A stretch of 64,000 bases of DNA from Hypomesus transpacificus. Its lineage: Eukaryota; Chordata; Actinopteri; Osmeriformes; Osmeridae. Both the position numbers and the translations under genes were made by a program. Under the pieces are notes generated by a model. That model saw only the letters and a program-made list of their open reading frames with translations. It had not been told where the DNA came from and searched no databases. The DNA is taken from contig NC_061071.1 of assembly GCF_021917145.1 (NCBI RefSeq), positions 5,417,470-5,481,469 on the forward strand, written 5' to 3'. Shown here piece after piece: positions 35,380-46,680 of the stretch. Each line of letters starts with the position of its first letter. The stretch's first letter is position 1.

Positions 35380-37934
35380 TCCCAACTGGTTCCCAATTTA
35401 ACTGGTTTCCCAGCTGTGCGTGCACCTATCAGTCTGCCTCCATCGCCAGATTCGTCACAAATTCACAAACATATTACTGCCGATTTTCAAGTCGGATCTC
35501 ATATTTGCTGCGGCAAATATGAAAGTAGGCCTATGGGCTACGGGCGCACTACATTAGACTACCATTCGCGACAAAATAAATGGAGACAAAATAAAACATT
35601 TGCAGGCTTGCATGAGGTGGGATTCGATCGCACTAGAGCAAAAGTACATACAAACGACAGCCTGTTGATTTTCACCATGAGCTATGCTAACTCTGAAATA
35701 TTTACGAATTACGTTGGCCTTCACTTAACATTTTGATTTGGCTTCTTCTGAATCAACTGGGGTTCCCATAGACACTACCCAAATGTAGGCTAATCACGTA
35801 TTTGGGGTTGTTTGGAGGCAATAGCCGTATATTTACCATGACATCAAAGCTCCTTCTGACACCACATATTAAAAATGCATACTACGTTGCTAACCCAGAC
35901 AATACGATCAAAATACGCGTAACGCAACATGGAAACATTCGTATATGCGATTTGTGTAGCCTATGGCTGAGTGTTTCTTCGCTATATCTTTTGAAATCAA
36001 TTAATTTCATAATTGTATACCCGAATGCCGCACCCGAATGTCATCTCCATATTAACCACGATATCACACCCTTAATGAAACCACATATCTTTTGGGGTTA
36101 CTTGATTTGGGGTTCATCCAAAACAGGCGGTTACCTGTGAGGTTATACCTTGCCGTGATTATCAGAAGTAGGATCATGTCTGTGGCCACGTTTCTATATC
36201 ATGCAGCGACGATCTAAGTATTACTTCGCAATATGTGGTGTCATTAAGGGTCTGTGATATCATGGTTAATATGGCTATTGCCTTGAGACAACTCCAAATA
36301 CGTGATGACTACGGTTCCAGGGCTCTCAAGTGTCACGCATTGAGAGTGACAGTCACTCACTCGTGACAATCACGCCCTCCCGCCACACATTGTATTTCTC
36401 ATGCCGAAAACAAATATTTATAATATATTTAATATGCTGCAGCACCCAACCAAAATTCCTTGGGCCGCCCCACTCTCACTGTGGAACCGGCAGTCAAGCG
36501 CGTCTCCTTAGTCAAACCTGCCACTTATCAGCCAATCAAAAAAAAGAAAGGGTCTATACAATAGCCAATCGGAAAATAGCACCATTGTATCTGGGTAAGA
36601 TTTAATGCAACAACCAATGGAAAAAAAGCATATCCTGTAATTGTTCGTGATTCTGCTACGTCTTCCGAAAGTTTTGTTCACCTACAAAGCAAACCGCTGG
36701 AGCTCGAGCATCACTTTGAGCACAGTCATGATCTCCTGTTTTAATGTTACAACAAATTCACAACTTGTTTGACACAAACAATGACAACTTGACTGCTGTT
36801 AAAAAAATGTTTCCCTGATAATTAGCATCAGTTTTTCACAAGTCTCTTAACCAACAGTTTTACAGCCTGTTCACTGACAACACCTGCTCAGAACAAGTAG
36901 TTCATAGATTTAGCCGGTGTGTATCGGTGAAACTCACTGGTCAGGTAACTAACTGGCCACCCGCATCATCTGTTATCTAGCTTTTCGTTGGCGAAGTTGG
37001 TAGTGGCGGCGCTTGGGATGCCAGAGATAGCAGAATCGAACCCAGTGCGGGATGTAATAGGGTCCGATTTCTTTGACTTTTAAAATTATGTCATATTTTA
37101 TTATTATATCCTGGCCATGGATGCATTAATCATTGCTGCCTTTCAAAGATGTCAGGTAAAAGGCAATTAATTAATACATTTTGACCCCCTGACGGGGGAC
37201 GGGGGGATTGAGAGCCCTGACATCGTGTCTACAGTAACTAATTAATTCAGAAAAACCAAAACAGCCTAAGGGCCAACGTAGGCCTATGTAACAAATTTGT
37301 GACTAACCAACCATGTGTTTCAGTAGTTCGTAGTGTAACACAACTTATAGTAGGCTTAGGTGTGTTTTTGCTCGTGGGATCGAATCCCACTCGAATCTTT
37401 TATTTTCTTCGCTTCCATTCATTATGGTGTGAATGGCTGTAATGTAGAGCTCACTACATTTGTTCAGAATATACAATTATGGAATGAATTGATTTCAAAA
37501 GATATAGCGAAGAAACACTTGCATATAGGCCTATGAATGTTTCCATGTTGTGTTACGCGTATTTTGATCGTATTGTCTGGGTTATCAACGTTTTTAGTAT
37601 GAATTTTTAATATGTGGTGTCAGAAGGAGCTTTGATGTCGTGGTAAATATACGCCTATTGCCTCCAAACAACCCCAAATACGTGATTAGCCTACATTCGG
37701 GTAGTGTCTATGGGAACCGGTTGATTCAGAAGAAGCCAAATCAAAATGTTACCTGAAGGCCCTGTAAACATTTCAGAGTTGGCATAGCTCATGGTGAAAA
37801 CCAACGGACTTTCGTTTGTACGTATTTTTGCTCTAGTGCGATCTAATTTGTGACGAATCTGGCGATAGAGGCAGACTGATAGGCCTAGGTGCACGCACAG
37901 TTGAGGAACCAGTTAAATTGGGAACCGGTTGGGA
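35380..37934. mobile_element. 2.55-kb foldback-type DNA transposon abutting pirin exon 1
   Basis: Long inverted arms begin TCCCAACTGGTTCCCAATTT (35380) and end with its near-perfect reverse complement at 37934. Arm similarity continues inward to about 36020 on the left and 37465 on the right. The left arm has about 170 bp (35458-35630) with no counterpart on the right. A second, shorter inverted pair lies at about 36047-36090 and 36231-36276. A hAT-like element (36318-37219) is nested inside. No transposase frame and no clear target duplication are visible. The left end is 50 bp from the pirin start codon. Confidence 0.8.
36318..37219. mobile_element. hAT-like element nested in the foldback transposon
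   Basis: Starts CAGGGCTCTCAAGTGTCACG and ends TTGAGAGCCCTG. The same 13-bp start and a related interior (ACTCACGCATTTC...CACGC) recur at 63758, so it is a repeat family. Terminal form suggests hAT. No matching 8-bp flank duplication was found and there is no transposase. Confidence 0.6.
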
Positions 37935-38412
37935 AGTATAGGCTACAGGTGAAAGTAACTCTAAACTGTAAAAATTGTTGCATCATAAAATCAACAATCA
38001 TGAATAATGAACATCGGTAAAATGCAACTTTAATAGATTTGAACTGGGCAAACATAGGTTTACACAATTTGATGAGTCAATCTGTCTAGTTCCTGTAGGA
38101 TAGATAGACAAACCTGACAACTTTTTTTTCGAGGGTCGAAGTCTGCACTCGGCAACAAAAACTTGCACTTCCAAGAATAAGATGACAACTTCTAACAATA
38201 CCTTCAAGCCCTGTACAATGTACATCGACATCACTTTACACTTACATTTGCTGTGGTTGACGATCAAACTCAAAAACAGTCTTATTGTTGTTGCCAATGC
38301 ACCTGTCGTGGCTGTGCAGTCTGTAAGAGCATCCACCTGGTTTCGGGTTTCAAGGCGTGGCTAGTGGTGTTGTCCCGGTTGTCACCATCACAACCAGAGC
38401 ATAGCCTTGGCA

Positions 38413-41400
38413 TTACAACCACATCAGCCCGTGCATATGTTGAACGTACTCCTCGGTGCGCGTTTTCTCCGTCGCCACTTCCGGATTACCCAGGATATCC
38501 TTGGCGATGCGCATACTTGCTGCCTGTCCTCCTGCCAGATTCACTGCGTGCGGACCAACCTGCGTGCAGGACAGCAGAAGCGCGCTGCCGGGTTAGTGAA
38601 ACCTGTAGCATAATTAATCTATTGCATCCACCACGAGTGTTGTCTAAAAAGGTTCTAGGTACTATGAAACAACGCTTTGTATCATCAATGTTTCATTTCT
38701 ATTAGGTAGTCAGATAAAACCGGATCATTTTTCTTGAAAAAGGAATTCCTCATGTGACCCCTCTGACTTGAACAATTGTTTTTTCTCCTCGTATTCCGTA
38801 TAACCTGCTCACACGTTGGCTGGCTTCCACAGAACATTATTATATTAAAAACGTAGTTCACTGTCCCCCAACGGGTGTGAGAACGTCTTACATGTGAGGT
38901 GTTTTGTTTTGTTATTTTTCGCATGCGGGGCATTTCAGGACCGCGACTAGTTGACACTGGAATCTGATATTAGCCACATTTAAAATGACAATGTGAACAG
39001 ACCGCCCAAAAATCGGATCTGATAAATCGGAATTGAGAATTAAAGCTTGCAGTGGGAACATAGACAGCTGAAAAGGGGCAAAAACATATTTTCCTTATAT
39101 ATTCTGTCTTGTTTATAGTGTTCCATGGCTGGATGTTGGATACTGTCCAAGTGTTTATATTGTCACCTGTAGGGCTATTCTGTTAAGGAAAGGTCTTTAT
39201 GAAGAGTTAGTGGGTGTTAGAGATACATCACCTGGAGGGCTGTGTATTGGCCCATTAGGTAGAGAGGACAGCCTGGAGACCAACACAAACTCTCCCTGAT
39301 ACAGGGCAATCCATCTATCACCTGCAAACAGTGAGCGCCCACACAAAATCATGATTACAGTTTAGTGGGAAAAGGATGGTTGACTTTAAATCCACAAAAT
39401 ATGACCAACAATAGATTTTTACCCCCCTCCAATCCCTTCACTCCTCCCCCCTCCATCCATCCATCCATTCCCTCCATCCATCCATTCCACCCCTTCCTCC
39501 TTCCCTCCTTGTCCACCTGTATGGGGAAGTCCTTGATGACGTGTGAGAGCAGGGGGTCCTGTTGCACGTCCAGCTTGCAGCCCGTGGCCAGCCAGATTCT
39601 GTCCCCAGCCCAGCTGTCTCCCTCTGGGGTCAGGGCCACACTCCAGGCCTGGGCCCTGTAACTCCAGCGGGCCTCGCTGACCTTTGGAAGATGGGGGAGG
39701 GGGACAGACAAACGCATTCTTCAGTACATGTGGGGCGTTTCAAATAGTGTGCCGGGTTTGGGAGGAAGACGAGAGATGAATCAAGTGCATCTTGAATCGG
39801 GCGAAACAAACGAACAAAAAAAACACAGCCCAATGTAAACAAACCTGACAGTACGCTCTGACGGAGACACGCCCACTCTGTATGAAGGGCTGCAGGTGGG
39901 CGTAGGCCTCGGGGGTGACGGCCCCGCCCTTCCTGGCCTGGCGAATCATGGCCAGGCGTTTGTGGAGGCTGCTCTGGTTGTAGAACTGCCTGAGGTAGGC
40001 CCGTCCATCCAGCTTGATGCCGTGCTCCACGTGGGAGTAGCGCCCCACCAGACTCTCCACGTCCCCCACATCGAACTGCTTCAACTGGGGGGGAATGGGG
40101 TGTTGAGGTTGGGTGAGTGGGTGTGGGTTTGGGGGATGAGCCAGGGGGAGCATAGTGGATTGGTGGAATGCCATCTCACCTGCAGGTGTTTACGCATCAC
40201 CCATGCCACGTGGCTTGCGCCTAGCGACAGCGCCGTGGAGACAATGTGAGCGCTGGTCAGGCCTCCGCCAATCACCATCACCCGCTCTCCCGGTTCACAC
40301 ACAACGCAGGCCTCTGGACAAACGTACACACACACACTTGCACTTGTAACTGCAACATACGATGAAACTACAAGGTAGTTAAAGAATTACATTTTGTGTT
40401 GCAAGAATGAAGGAATAATGATAATAATAATAAATGTTGGAGAACTGGCTGCCAAACAGCACCTGTCCCACTTTGCAACCAACTAATGATTCAGTAACTG
40501 TGTCAAAATCTAACGGACAGATGAAGACAATAACCAGTATTGAGTCTGATTACTGTTTCAGATCTTTTTAGCTCTTGATGTCAAAAAGCTCACATGAGAT
40601 CAATTGCAACTGCAATAAATGACAAACACTTCACACATATTGCAACACTTTACTTGGGGTGCCCCCTATAAATTAGATAATCTCCATAAACATAAACAAT
40701 TGATGAGTCATTATATTTAATACTTTGATAGCACTCGTGTCATTTTGTTTCCAGAAAGACCTGGCCTGGAGTGATACAGTCTTCAAACCTACCAGGTGAG
40801 AGCAGTGTCTCACTTCCTGTTTCCTGTGTGCGTGAGCAGGTGGGGTGCATGAGGGCGACGGTGTGTCTCAGGCGGTCCTCCGGGTAGCTCTCCTGAATGG
40901 CCGACACCCAGGAAGGAATGTTCGCCATCTGGGACCGGGTGGGTCCTGTCGCCATGACAACCCTCCGAGCCTCGAGGATGGTCCCGCCGCGGAGATGGAC
41001 TCTAAAGAACTTTACCTCCTTCTCCTCTCTGCTCCTCCCCACCTCCTCCTTAGTCTCTTCTTCCTCCTCAATCCCATCCTGCTCCTTCGTCCTCTCCTCC
41101 TTCCCTTCCTCATCCTCCTCTTCCTCCTCTTCCTTCCTCCTCTTGTCATCCTCCATCACTGGTACGATCCTCTCCACTGTTCCTCTGAGCAGGACTTTGT
41201 TCAGGTCGTACCTCTCCACCTGCAGCTCCCAGTGGCCAGTAAAACTCAAAGTTCATATCAAGCAACATGCATGTATCTTTTGATGTCAATGAATAAAGCC
41301 GCCATTCTTCATTCCATATCAGCCGTTAAAGATATCTTTTATCAGCCCACATCAGACAATTAAGGTATTTCACAACACAGCAGTGGTTACAGTCTTGTAT

Positions 41401-43361
41401 TTATTTATATTTTTGGCTTTACACCTTCTAGTGCTGAGAGACTGAGACACAACACAACCATGCGAACACGTTTATCATTTAAGTGACACACAATGCAGTT
41501 TACTTGCATGCACAGTACACCATACACAATCCTGTTAAGGTGGCCCGCTGTTAGATGTGTTTCTGTGGTTAAACAATTAGTTGTACTGTTAAACCAGCAA
41601 CTATCCTGTTAGACAATGTCAGGTGCACAGATCTTCAGCAGGTCACCACACTACGTGCTCCGATACTTGAAACACACACACACACATATGATACAGAGAC
41701 ATCACTCAAACAGTCTTTTAGAATTTAGAATTTAGATTCTAAAACTGGTTGTTCCCATCCTTGATTGTGATTGGCTATATCGCGTTCCATGCCGTTGTAA
41801 AATCCAGCATAACCTTACAGGTTGTCCTCATAACATTCTTTAACATTCCATATTAGATTTATGTAGGAACTATACTTTGTAGTGGCGGAAGAATGACGGT
41901 TTGTTATTAAACTATTTTGTTTTCTAATAGTTTTTATGTATGAAACCATATCAAATATTTGTAGTAACAGTTTTAGAAAAGCAATAAGCCCCAAGAGGCT
42001 GTGCTTTGCGCTGATTTTAGAACAGGTAAGGCGGTTTTCGGCACTTCGCTTCACGTCGTGCCTAACAACTCCCCTTACCTGTTCTAAAATCAGCACAAAG
42101 CACAGCCTCTTGGGGCTTATTGCTTAAATGTAGTCATTTAGCAGACGCTCTTATCCAGAGCAACTTACAGTAAGTACAGGGACATTCCCCCGAGGCAAGT
42201 AGGGTGAAGTGCCTTGCCAAAGGACATTTTGACGCGACCGGGAATCGAACTGGCGACCTTCAGATTACTAGCCTGATTCCCTAACCGCTTGCACCCACAG
42301 AAACACTGCATGCACACACTCTCCCACACACTCAAACTCACACACACACACACACGTGTCCATAGCCGGTCCGACCTGCTGTCTAAAGAAATCCACGCTG
42401 AGTTGAGCTCCAGGCAGACTGAAGCACAGGCGGTCCTGAGGGCGAGCATTCAGCCCCAACCTCTGCTTCTCCTTCCTGCCCAGTCGGCTGTCGTTGAAGA
42501 AAGTGTGCTGGTCCAGGATGTAAGCGCGGTCGGGCAAGCTGTGTAGCTCCTCCCCGCGCCCCTGCTCCACCACGAACTGCCGCAGCGCTGCCTGCAGGTT
42601 GGAGCCAGGCACAGGGGGGTTTCCGGGCTGGAAGCATGTGTGTGTGTGGTGGTGGTGGTGGTGGGGGAGGGGGATTGACAGTGTACATGTGTGTGGGTAC
42701 CTTGTCAAAGGGGTCAGTGTGTACCAGGGTGTGTGAGCGGAGGTGGGGGATGTTGAGGGCGGTGAACTGGCTCTCCCAGAGGGCGGCCCATTCTCCATAA
42801 GAGTCTACTACTCTGAGACTCAAGGGGGGCCCAGGGGGGCTGGGGGGACATGGGGTGCCGGGGGTGCTGTCCAGGACCCACTCTGTCGACGAAAGCTGCT
42901 CCGCCCGCCCTTGAAAGACACACAGAATCATCCAACTCCAGCTTGAATTCAGCTGCTGTGAACAGCGAGGTAGGGACGCGATTTGTACAAATCAAGCTCG
43001 CTCTAGTATGACCGTAACACGACAGGCAAGACGCAAAACCTCAACGACTGTATACAGGAGCACCGTCAACACGAGAAGGGAAGAAAATGGGCACGACTGT
43101 TGTCGTGTTCCTGTGAAGTGCAATGGGACTGCTGTGTGTGTTGATGCGTGGAGTCGGGGTGCTTCTTTAGACTCACTGGGCGGCGCTCTCCTCCTGGTCC
43201 TCCCTCTGCTCTTGGACAGGCCCCGTCTGGGTACGTTTTGGCCAGGCTGGGGGTCCAGCCGGTGGGATGACGGGTCAGAGGGGGGGGGGGTGGGGGTGGG
43301 AGAGCAGAGTGGCCAGGGTCAAGGCGTGAGGCCCGCCTCCTATTATCAGCACGTCCAGCAT
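38413..43361 (-). CDS. FAD/NAD(P)-binding monooxygenase-like protein (SidA/FMO-type fold), uncharacterised
   Basis: Probable flavin-dependent monooxygenase; substrate unknown. Exons in coding order: 43361-43177, 42909-42701, 42627-42376, 41219-40793, 40313-40180, 40084-39845, 39681-39517, 39321-39232 and 38559-38413. Phases close at every junction except inside exon 1; about 615 aa. Motifs in order: an N-terminal FAD-binding VLIIGGGPHALTLATLL, DSYGEWAALWESQF, LNIPHLRSHTLVHTDPFD, an ATG motif (VVMATGP), a second nucleotide-binding site VMVIGGGLTSAHIV, a WLATGC motif near the C-terminal domain, then YLMGQYTALQ and VGPHAVNLAGG. This order is that of bacterial ornithine/lysine N-monooxygenase-like and FMO-like enzymes. 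Exon 4 carries a Glu/Lys-rich insertion of about 50 residues. In exon 1 the frame runs into TGA just after a C11 run (43280-43290); with one C fewer it joins exon 2 in phase. I read that as an assembly error or allele rather than a dead gene, because the rest is intact. A 5' noncoding exon is likely, as an acceptor sits 3 bp before the ATG. Confidence 0.82.
41979..42125. repeat. Palindromic element with 53-bp arms in intron 3 of the monooxygenase gene
   Basis: The left arm (41979-42031) starts AAGCAATAAGCCCCAAGAGG, and the right arm (42073-42125) is its reverse complement with one mismatch, around a 41-bp loop. It can form a strong hairpin in RNA or a cruciform in DNA. Size and symmetry suggest a MITE. 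The right arm runs straight into a SINE tail. Confidence 0.85.
42126..42292 (-). mobile_element. tRNA-derived SINE, reverse orientation, in intron 3 of the monooxygenase gene
   Basis: Reverse complement of the SINE family, with tail CATTTAGCAGACGCTCTTAT, body AAGTGCCTTGCCAAAGGACA and B-box complement GGGAATCGAACTGG, ending in GATTCCCTAACCGC. Same strand as the host gene. Confidence 0.88.
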
Positions 43362-43399
43362 CCCCTATAGAAACAGACACCACAGAAGCTGTGTCTCAG

Positions 43400-46280
43400 A
43401 CGCACTGAACACTTTAACAAACACGTGCACGACAGCAAACTTCAGAGGAAGTCTCATCAGCATGAAGATGACAGATATGTTGCAGCTTTAGAAACATGCA
43501 ACATGCCCAACATATAGGGGGGGGATCAAGGGGGGGGGGTAATGTGTCTCTTTGGTTTGTAGCAAACCAGGGGATTCAGACCAGCCAATACGGCCCCGAA
43601 GGCGGGTCCATCGACTTCAATTGGGGGAGGTGATAGAGAGAGTCTACCTGCCTGTCGAGGTGCTGCAGCCACTGGGCACATGGCACTGGTCACACCTGGA
43701 GCCCATCAGACAATCAGGCGAGGGCTTAAAGGGAGCCAGCCCAAGGCCGCAGGGGAGGGAGAGAACCAGAGAGACCCTGGAGAAGCGTTGCCCAAACAAC
43801 TAACCTTTCCCTCTGCTTTGACCCCCCCAGAACCACACTCCTTGAAGGACAACAGACCCCGGACGAGAAGACCCCTAATTTAAAGTTTGTCCCACTACCC
43901 TTACCCTGAAATCCTATTGTAAAGACCGATTTATGTTAACCCCCCTTCTTGAGTCCTATTTTATTGTGTATCGGGCCTTCAAGTCCCCTGGGTTGCTACA
44001 GGTTAACACACATGGGTTCTTCTCCTATCTCCTAACTTGTATTCTTCTCAGTCCTAAATGGCTAAAGAGATCAAACAGCAAAGAGACACAGAAACAGGAT
44101 GCTGAGCGCTTCCGGTGCAATGTTAAGAAAGCCACTGAACCACTATCAGTCTGTGTGTTCAACCTGAGAGAGGACTTAACATGTTAGATAAAAGGATGCT
44201 ATGAACCTTCAGTTAAGCTATTTTACTCTTTGAATCTTTGAAGCGCTCTGTTGACTGTGAGTATATGATGATTCTCAAGTGAATGTATGTGTTTGGTGAA
44301 TTAGTTTTCAGTATAAGCACAGTAAAGTAATATGAGTGATTCAATAAGGATTTAGTTATTTGTGTACAGTAGCTCGATATAGACTGGATATGACACAACA
44401 CCAGTCTAAGATCGTCATTCCTTTGTTATGCATAATCGTTTTGCCGCATTTCCAATGATCCACAAACATTGAGGTGACCCTCGACGTTTGCATCCTTTGT
44501 GGTTGTGTTCACGGTTTGAAGGTTCACGGTACAATCTGTGCGTTGCACTGCCGGAGGTCTACCACTGTCCATGTGAGCTCGTGAGTCGCGCCAGAACACA
44601 CATCGACACACGCCAACACACGCCAGCCCAAAGGCCAACATGGACATGGGCCAACACGGACACCGAACAAACATATGAGCACATGTGCCAACACACAGAT
44701 GTCCATACATACCTACAGCTGTGTGAAGACCCAAGATCAGAAACGAGTTCTGGCAGACGACCTGCACACCGTCACACAGTGCCGCAGCTCACTTGTAACC
44801 CAATCCCACCCGGCGACTGAATATACTCTGGCCTCCTATTGGCCATTCAGCTGGGGGGAGCTGAAAATAGACTTGGAGTGTAGAATGGGGGGAGGGATGA
44901 TAGGGGGAGCAGGGGAGGAGGAGACGGGGTAGGGTTGGGGCCAGCAAGGAGAGGGTGGGTGGTGGGGAGTGAGGAGGGTATGAGGGGGAGAGGGAGATTG
45001 GGGTGTAAATAGAGTGCTCCTCATGACTGACTGCAGCATGGTTGGCAGAGGGGGACCTGTTGTCAGGTCTGGGTCTGGCTCTGGCCTGAGACCATTTTGA
45101 ACAGTCATGAAATTCGCCCATTTCTCTCTCCCTCACTTTCTCACACTCACTCACTCACTCTCTCTCTCTGTCTCTATCTCTCTCTGTCTCACACTCTCTC
45201 TCTCGCGCTCATTACCCCCACAAAACACACAAGCTATTGACTTTCAAGAAACTCTCACAAAACTAGTTTTCTGATTCTCTTGGTTTTGGGGTCTACCAGT
45301 ACTTCCTGCTTTAAGTATTTTGTGATGGTGTAGGTACTCCATCCGTACTCACTGAAACCTTGCGTTTCTTTCTATGAAGAAAAGACCTACACCTTTCAGG
45401 GTTATAATGTTATATCGTTGTTTTATACAGCTCCGAGGGTATGTAAGTAATTAACAACAGTTACCGGACACCTGTGTTTGGTAACCAAAACTTTTTTTAA
45501 TCCTCTGGCAGTTTTTCTCTGACCTTTGTAGGTTGGTCATAGATCTGAATACATTTACAATTACAACTAACAATTGCAGTGTTCTAAAACCTTTAACCAG
45601 TAATATATGTATACATTTATATCTTTCTCACTCTCTTTCACACACACACACACATATACACACTTACACACATACACACACAGACCATTGTGCTCAAGAC
45701 CTTGCAGTCACAAAAACGTTTTAAAATGCAGAAGTTGTACAGGTTGTACAGGTTGTGGGGGGCGGCGGCGGCGGGGGGGGGGGGGGGGGGGGGGGGGGGC
45801 GGGGGGCGGGGGCGGGGGGGGGGGTGTACAGGTGTTTATAGTTTGTGAATTCAGAACATATATGCATGTATGCAAACTATAAACACCTGTGCAACCCCCC
45901 CAACCACAAACACACATACATACACACACACATCCACAGACTGTGTCTCTGTGTGTGTGTTTGTGTGTGTGTGTGGCTTAAAGAGAGACTAGTCGAGGAG
46001 AGGAAGTGAGAAGGGTGTTAATTGCCTCAGAAATACAAACCCACGACAAAGCTTCCTGTATGATGCCTGCTGGAAAAGGGACTGTCCCAACTCGCAACGC
46101 AATTCTGGGCTGACCACACTTGATCAATGAGTGATGGAGAGGAAGGTGTGTACGTATGAGTGTCTGCTGGTTGTGTCTGATTTCAACGGCCCTACATGAC
46201 CGGTAATCTCTCGTCAAATCTCCTGGTTCCGTTTTGAACCGTTGACCGTTCATAAACGTTTATCTTGTTCAATTTCACTT
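43400..46280. other. Interval between the monooxygenase and IL-1 family genes, no gene seen
   Basis: No exon chain is supported. 43510-44220 has moderately GC-rich sequence with open but short readings that could be an old LTR or other repeat. CT/CA simple repeats lie at 45120-45210 and 45630-45690, and a G-rich homopolymer block at 45757-45822. The short inverted pair GTGTACAGGTGTTTATAGTT / AACTATAAACACCTGTG lies at about 45820-45895. Confidence 0.55.
45757..45822 (+). repeat. Poly-G/GGC low-complexity block
   Basis: About 65 bp of almost pure G with a few C. It is a likely polymerase-slippage and assembly trouble spot. Poly-Gly and poly-Pro readings over it are artefacts. Confidence 0.93.
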
Positions 46281-46400
46281 CTGCAATTTGAGAATGGTCC
46301 TGCAGTTCCCCCTGCTCCAACTTCCCCCTGTCACTAAGTCCTTGTTCCTCTCTAATCTGGGGGTTGGCCTGGAGAGCAGACGTCCCTGTGTTGTGTCAAC

Positions 46401-46500
46401 NNNNNNNNNNNNNNNNNNNNNNNNNNNNNNNNNNNNNNNNNNNNNNNNNNNNNNNNNNNNNNNNNNNNNNNNNNNNNNNNNNNNNNNNNNNNNNNNNNNN
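46401..46500. other. Assembly gap (100 N)
   Basis: One hundred N, a conventional placeholder, so the true length is unknown. It lies directly upstream of the visible IL-1 family exons and probably hides one or more 5' exons of that gene. Confidence 0.99.
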
Positions 46501-46647
46501 TGTTCTGACCAAGGTGATGAAGATACTCCCATTCTTCAAGTTGACAGTCAAGAAATGATTCCTGTTATTTTTTACAGGATGAATCCAAATATAAAAAGAT
46601 TGGACACAAGAGGAAGCTTTTGGAAGTTGGTTTTTGAAGTGTGTCTA

Positions 46648-46680
<33 letters not shown>

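Noticed and set aside
35331..35396. Pirin start at the upstream ATG (35396)
   Set aside because: The codons before 35330 include the end of the foldback transposon arm and do not resemble pirin. Kept only as a possible extension.
43510..44220. Solo LTR or retroelement fragment
   Set aside because: Composition is suggestive, but I could not find paired ends, a target duplication or coding similarity, so it is not called.
46288..46400. First exon of the IL-1 family gene just left of the gap
   Set aside because: An open reading of about 38 codons exists, but no start context, splice donor or family similarity can be verified across the N run.
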